NCBI GenBank assembly: GCA_934129785.1
Contig: CAKOWW010000028.1
Location: 1 to 6,438 of the forward strand
Length of the DNA: 6,438 nt
From: an uncultured Clostridia bacterium
Lineage (GTDB): Bacteria > Bacillota > Clostridia > TANB77 > CAG-508
Direction: 5' to 3'
Shown: positions 3,894 to 6,438 of the stretch, piece after piece
Layout of the letters: each line of letters begins with the position of its first letter
Position numbering within the stretch: position 1 is the stretch's first letter
Made by a program: the position numbers and the translations under genes
The notes under the pieces: generated by a model
What the model was told of the DNA's origin: nothing
The model's input: the letters and a program-made list of their open reading frames with translations, nothing else
Database searches by the model: none

Positions 3894-6296
3894 ATGAAAG
3901 CAAGTATTGAATGGTTAAAAGAATATAGTGATATAGATGTAGATAGCGTTAAATTGGGCGATATTTTAACAATGACAGGTTCAAAAGTAGAAACAGTTGA
4001 ACAAAAAGGAAATGACATAAAAAATGTAGTTGTAGGAAAAATACTAGAAATAAAAAAACATGAAGATTCAGATCATCTTGTAGTAACACAAGTAGATTTA
4101 GGAAATGAAAAAGTACAAATAGTAACAGGTGCTAACAACATAAAAGAAGGAGACATTGTACCAATAGCAAAAGATGGCTCAGAATTACCAGGCGGAGTAA
4201 AAATAAAAAAAGGTCTTTTGCGTGGAGTAGAATCATGTGGAATGATGTGTTCTGTTGGAGAACTAGGATTAGACATTTCAAACTATCCAGGACAAATTGA
4301 AAATGGAATAATGATATTAGATAAAAAATTAGAAAAAGACTTAGGAAAAGACATTGTAGAAGTTCTAAATCTAAAAGAAGACATAATAGAATTTGAAATA
4401 ACACCTAATAGACCTGACTGTTTATCAATAGAAGGACTAGGAAGAGAAGTTTCAGCATCATTAGGAAAAGAATTTAAAAATCCTAGAAAAAATATAGATG
4501 AAAAAATAGTTGAAAACAAGGAAGAAATAGAAGGTCTAAAAGTAGACATAGAAGCACCAGACTTATGCTATCGTTACATTGCAAGAATGGTTAAAAATGT
4601 AAAAATAGGACCATCTCCAGAATGGCTAACTAGAAGACTAAATGCTTGTGGAATGAGAAGCATAAACAATATAGTAGACATCACAAACTATGTAATGCTA
4701 GAAATGGGACAACCTATGCATGCATTTGATATAAACTCAATAGAAGGAAAACACATAACAGTAAGACGCGCTAAAAATGGTGAAAAAATAACAACACTAG
4801 ATAAACAAGAAAGAATATTAGATGAAAATGACTTAGTAATAGCCGACACTAAAAAACCAGTTGCAATAGCAGGTGTAATGGGTGGATTAAACTCAGAAAT
4901 AGAAAAAGACACACAAACTGTAGTATTTGAATCAGCAGTATTCTATGGTGGTGGAGTTAGAAAAACAGCAAAAAAAGTAGGATTAAGAACAGAAAGCTCA
5001 GCAAGGTATGAAAAAGGATTATCATCAGAAAATGCCATAAGAGCAGTAAATAGAGCAGTGGAATTAGTTGAATTAATAGGCGCAGGACAAGAAGTTGAAG
5101 GAAAAATAGATGTATATCCAACAAAACAAAAAATAAACAAAATAAAGCTAGATGTAGAAAAAATAAATAATTTATTAGGAACTAATATAGAAAAAGAAGA
5201 AATGATAAAAATTCTAGAAAAATTAGATATAAAAGTAGAAAATAATATGGCAATAGCACCATATTTTAGAATGGACCTAGAATTTGTAGCAGATATAGCA
5301 GAAGAAATAGTTAGATTTTATGGATATGATAAATTAGAAACAACATTAATAAAAGCAGATACAACATTAGGAATAAGAAACAAAGAACAAAAAATAGAAA
5401 AAACAATAAAAGATATGTTAGTAAATAATGGACTTTCAGAAATTTATACATATGGATTTGTAAGTGAACAAGACTTAGAAAAATCAAATATAAGCAAAGA
5501 ACTAATAGAAAAATCAATAACAATAATAAATCCATTAAGTGATGAATATAAATTAATGAGACCAACAACAATTCCAAGTATGATGCAAATACTTGCAACA
5601 AATGCTAATAAGAAAAATCAAAATGTAAAATTATTTGACATCTCAAGAAATTATAGAAACTTAAACAATGAAGTTGAAAATGGAGAAGTTCCGGAACAAG
5701 AAAATATTTTAACATTAGGTATGTATGGTGATGATGTAGATTTCTATACATTAAAAGGATTAATTGAAAATGTATTAGAAACAGTTTCAGTAAATCGTTA
5801 TGACATAATAAAAGAAACTAAAAATGGTTCATATCACCCAGGCAGATGTGCAAATATAACAGTAGGAAAAGATATAATAGCAACAATAGGTGAAGTTCAC
5901 CCAGCAGTTCTAGAAAACTATGGGATAGAAAAAAGAGTATACCTTGCAGAAGTAAATGTAACAAAAATTGTAAAATATTCAAGACAAAATAAAAAATATG
6001 TTGAAGTACCAAAATTTCCAGCAGTTGAAAGAGACATAGCTGTAATAGTAGATGAAAAAGTAGAAGTAGGACAAATAGAAAAAATAATAACAAAGAAAAG
6101 CAAAAAACTACTAGAAAGTGCTACACTATTTGATATATACAGAAATGAAAAAATTGGTAATAACAAAAAAAGTGTTGCATATAGCTTGATTTTCAGAGAT
6201 AAAAAGAAAACACTAAGTGATGAAGAAATAAATACTACAATGGAAAATATTATTTCTGAATTAGAAAAAGTATTAGGAGCAGAATTAAGAAAATAA
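3894..6296 (+). CDS. pheT: Phenylalanyl-tRNA synthetase beta subunit
   Basis: PheT is the non-catalytic subunit of phenylalanyl-tRNA synthetase: it binds tRNA-Phe and hydrolyses mischarged Tyr-tRNA-Phe. Its 800 residues match the usual ~800. In order: the N-terminal B1 segment (MKASIEWLKEY) and an EMAP/OB-fold tRNA-binding domain (about 42-150); EITPNRPDCLSIEGLGRE (168-185); the B3/B4 editing domain (about 215-400) with NYVMLEMGQPMHAFD (265-279), AIAGVMGG (324-331) and RTESSARYEKG (365-375); the B5 DNA-binding-like fold (about 410-480); the catalytic-like core (about 490-690) with YHPGRCA (647-653) and GEVHPAV (666-672); and the C-terminal anticodon-binding FDX-ACB domain (about 705-800) with KFPAVERDIA (707-716) and FRDKKKTLSDEEIN (767-780). 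Editing-site motifs are intact. The start has AGGAG at 3884-3888, 5 nt before the ATG and overlapping the preceding stop codon. Confidence 0.98.
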   Translation: MKASIEWLKEYSDIDVDSVKLGDILTMTGSKVETVEQKGNDIKNVVVGKILEIKKHEDSDHLVVTQVDLGNEKVQIVTGANNIKEGDIVPIAKDGSELPGGVKIKKGLLRGVESCGMMCSVGELGLDISNYPGQIENGIMILDKKLEKDLGKDIVEVLNLKEDIIEFEITPNRPDCLSIEGLGREVSASLGKEFKNPRKNIDEKIVENKEEIEGLKVDIEAPDLCYRYIARMVKNVKIGPSPEWLTRRLNACGMRSINNIVDITNYVMLEMGQPMHAFDINSIEGKHITVRRAKNGEKITTLDKQERILDENDLVIADTKKPVAIAGVMGGLNSEIEKDTQTVVFESAVFYGGGVRKTAKKVGLRTESSARYEKGLSSENAIRAVNRAVELVELIGAGQEVEGKIDVYPTKQKINKIKLDVEKINNLLGTNIEKEEMIKILEKLDIKVENNMAIAPYFRMDLEFVADIAEEIVRFYGYDKLETTLIKADTTLGIRNKEQKIEKTIKDMLVNNGLSEIYTYGFVSEQDLEKSNISKELIEKSITIINPLSDEYKLMRPTTIPSMMQILATNANKKNQNVKLFDISRNYRNLNNEVENGEVPEQENILTLGMYGDDVDFYTLKGLIENVLETVSVNRYDIIKETKNGSYHPGRCANITVGKDIIATIGEVHPAVLENYGIEKRVYLAEVNVTKIVKYSRQNKKYVEVPKFPAVERDIAVIVDEKVEVGQIEKIITKKSKKLLESATLFDIYRNEKIGNNKKSVAYSLIFRDKKKTLSDEEINTTMENIISELEKVLGAELRK

Positions 6297-6304
6297 AAGA
6301 AAAA

Positions 6305-6334
6305 TGCTAAGTTTTAAATGGACTTAGCAATTTT
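6305..6334 (+). terminator. Hairpin terminator after pheT
   Basis: tgctaag (6305-6311) pairs perfectly with cttagca (6323-6329) around an 11-nt loop, followed by attttctt. It begins 9 nt after the pheT stop codon. The T-tract is interrupted by one C, so termination may be partial. Confidence 0.72.
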
Positions 6335-6355
6335 CTTGTAAATTGCAAATTTTTT
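6327..6355 (+). terminator. Second, overlapping hairpin with a T-run
   Basis: gcaattt (6327-6333) pairs perfectly with aaattgc (6340-6346) around tcttgt, followed by aaa and six T (6350-6355). Its 5' arm shares gca (6327-6329) with the 3' arm of the previous hairpin, so the two compete for those bases. It may be a back-up terminator or act on the opposite strand. Confidence 0.45.
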
Positions 6356-6374
6356 AAAATAATTAGTGTCAAGA

Positions 6375-6403
6375 AGTTTCGGAAAATAATCCGATAATAT
6401 AAT
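6375..6403 (+). promoter_or_regulatory. Weak promoter-like site near the right edge
   Basis: A perfect TATAAT (6398-6403) occurs after the pheT terminators, but the sequence 17 nt upstream (AGTTTC, 6375-6380) is a poor -35. In such AT-rich DNA the -10 could be chance. If real, it would drive a gene starting beyond the window. Confidence 0.22.
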
Positions 6404-6438
6404 AAATTTTTTGAAACATAAAGATATAAAAAAGTATC

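Noticed and set aside
1..6438. DGR template repeat or reverse transcriptase within the window
   Set aside because: No second A-rich copy of 1623-1760 and no RT-like protein is present; these must be sought outside the window.

Overview
The window is very AT-rich, with A-ending codons (AGA, GGA, TCA, ATA, TTA), strong Shine-Dalgarno sequences and sigma-A type promoters. Its PheS and PheT are of Firmicutes type, with clostridial motifs. It also carries a prepilin-like protein of the 'GITLIALVITIIVLLILAG' kind, common in uncultured gut Clostridia. I infer an uncultured, low-GC gut clostridium; species and genus cannot be read from the sequence.

Left part (1-1970), an accessory locus. Bases 1-76 look like the 3' end of a group II intron: part of domain V, then domain VI with a bulged branch-point A. 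Next comes a ~91-bp direct repeat (copy A, 88-178), a sigma-A promoter (239-267) and a 448-residue protein (414-1760). That protein has a type IV prepilin-like N-terminus and a C-terminal formylglycine-generating-enzyme/C-type-lectin-like domain. Its last ~40 codons have the signature of a variable region (VR) of a diversity-generating retroelement (DGR): almost every codon is NNY, unlike the rest of the gene. A rho-independent terminator (1843-1868) follows, and directly after it repeat copy B (1880-1970). The intron ends exactly where, by comparison with copy B, the poly-T tract of an upstream terminator should end. This suggests tandem cassettes of ~1.8 kb, with a terminator-targeting intron inserted behind the upstream one. 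No reverse transcriptase or template repeat lies in the window.

Right part (1994-6355), a housekeeping operon. A near-consensus extended -10 promoter (1994-2022) reads into a small unknown gene (116 aa), pheS (339 aa), a second small unknown gene (97 aa) and pheT (800 aa), and ends at one or two hairpin terminators. PheS and PheT form the alpha2beta2 phenylalanyl-tRNA synthetase. The two small genes are lineage-specific proteins of unknown role with Tyr-rich C-terminal tails. The pheS start is unusual: a perfect 8-bp hairpin separates its strong Shine-Dalgarno sequence from the AUG, and folding it restores an ordinary 10-nt spacing.

Stretches without genes: 1-413 holds the intron end, repeat A, a promoter and an untranslated leader. 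1761-2081 holds an inverted repeat, a terminator, repeat B and a promoter. 6297-6438 holds terminator hairpins and at most a weak promoter. No tRNA, rRNA or CRISPR array was seen.
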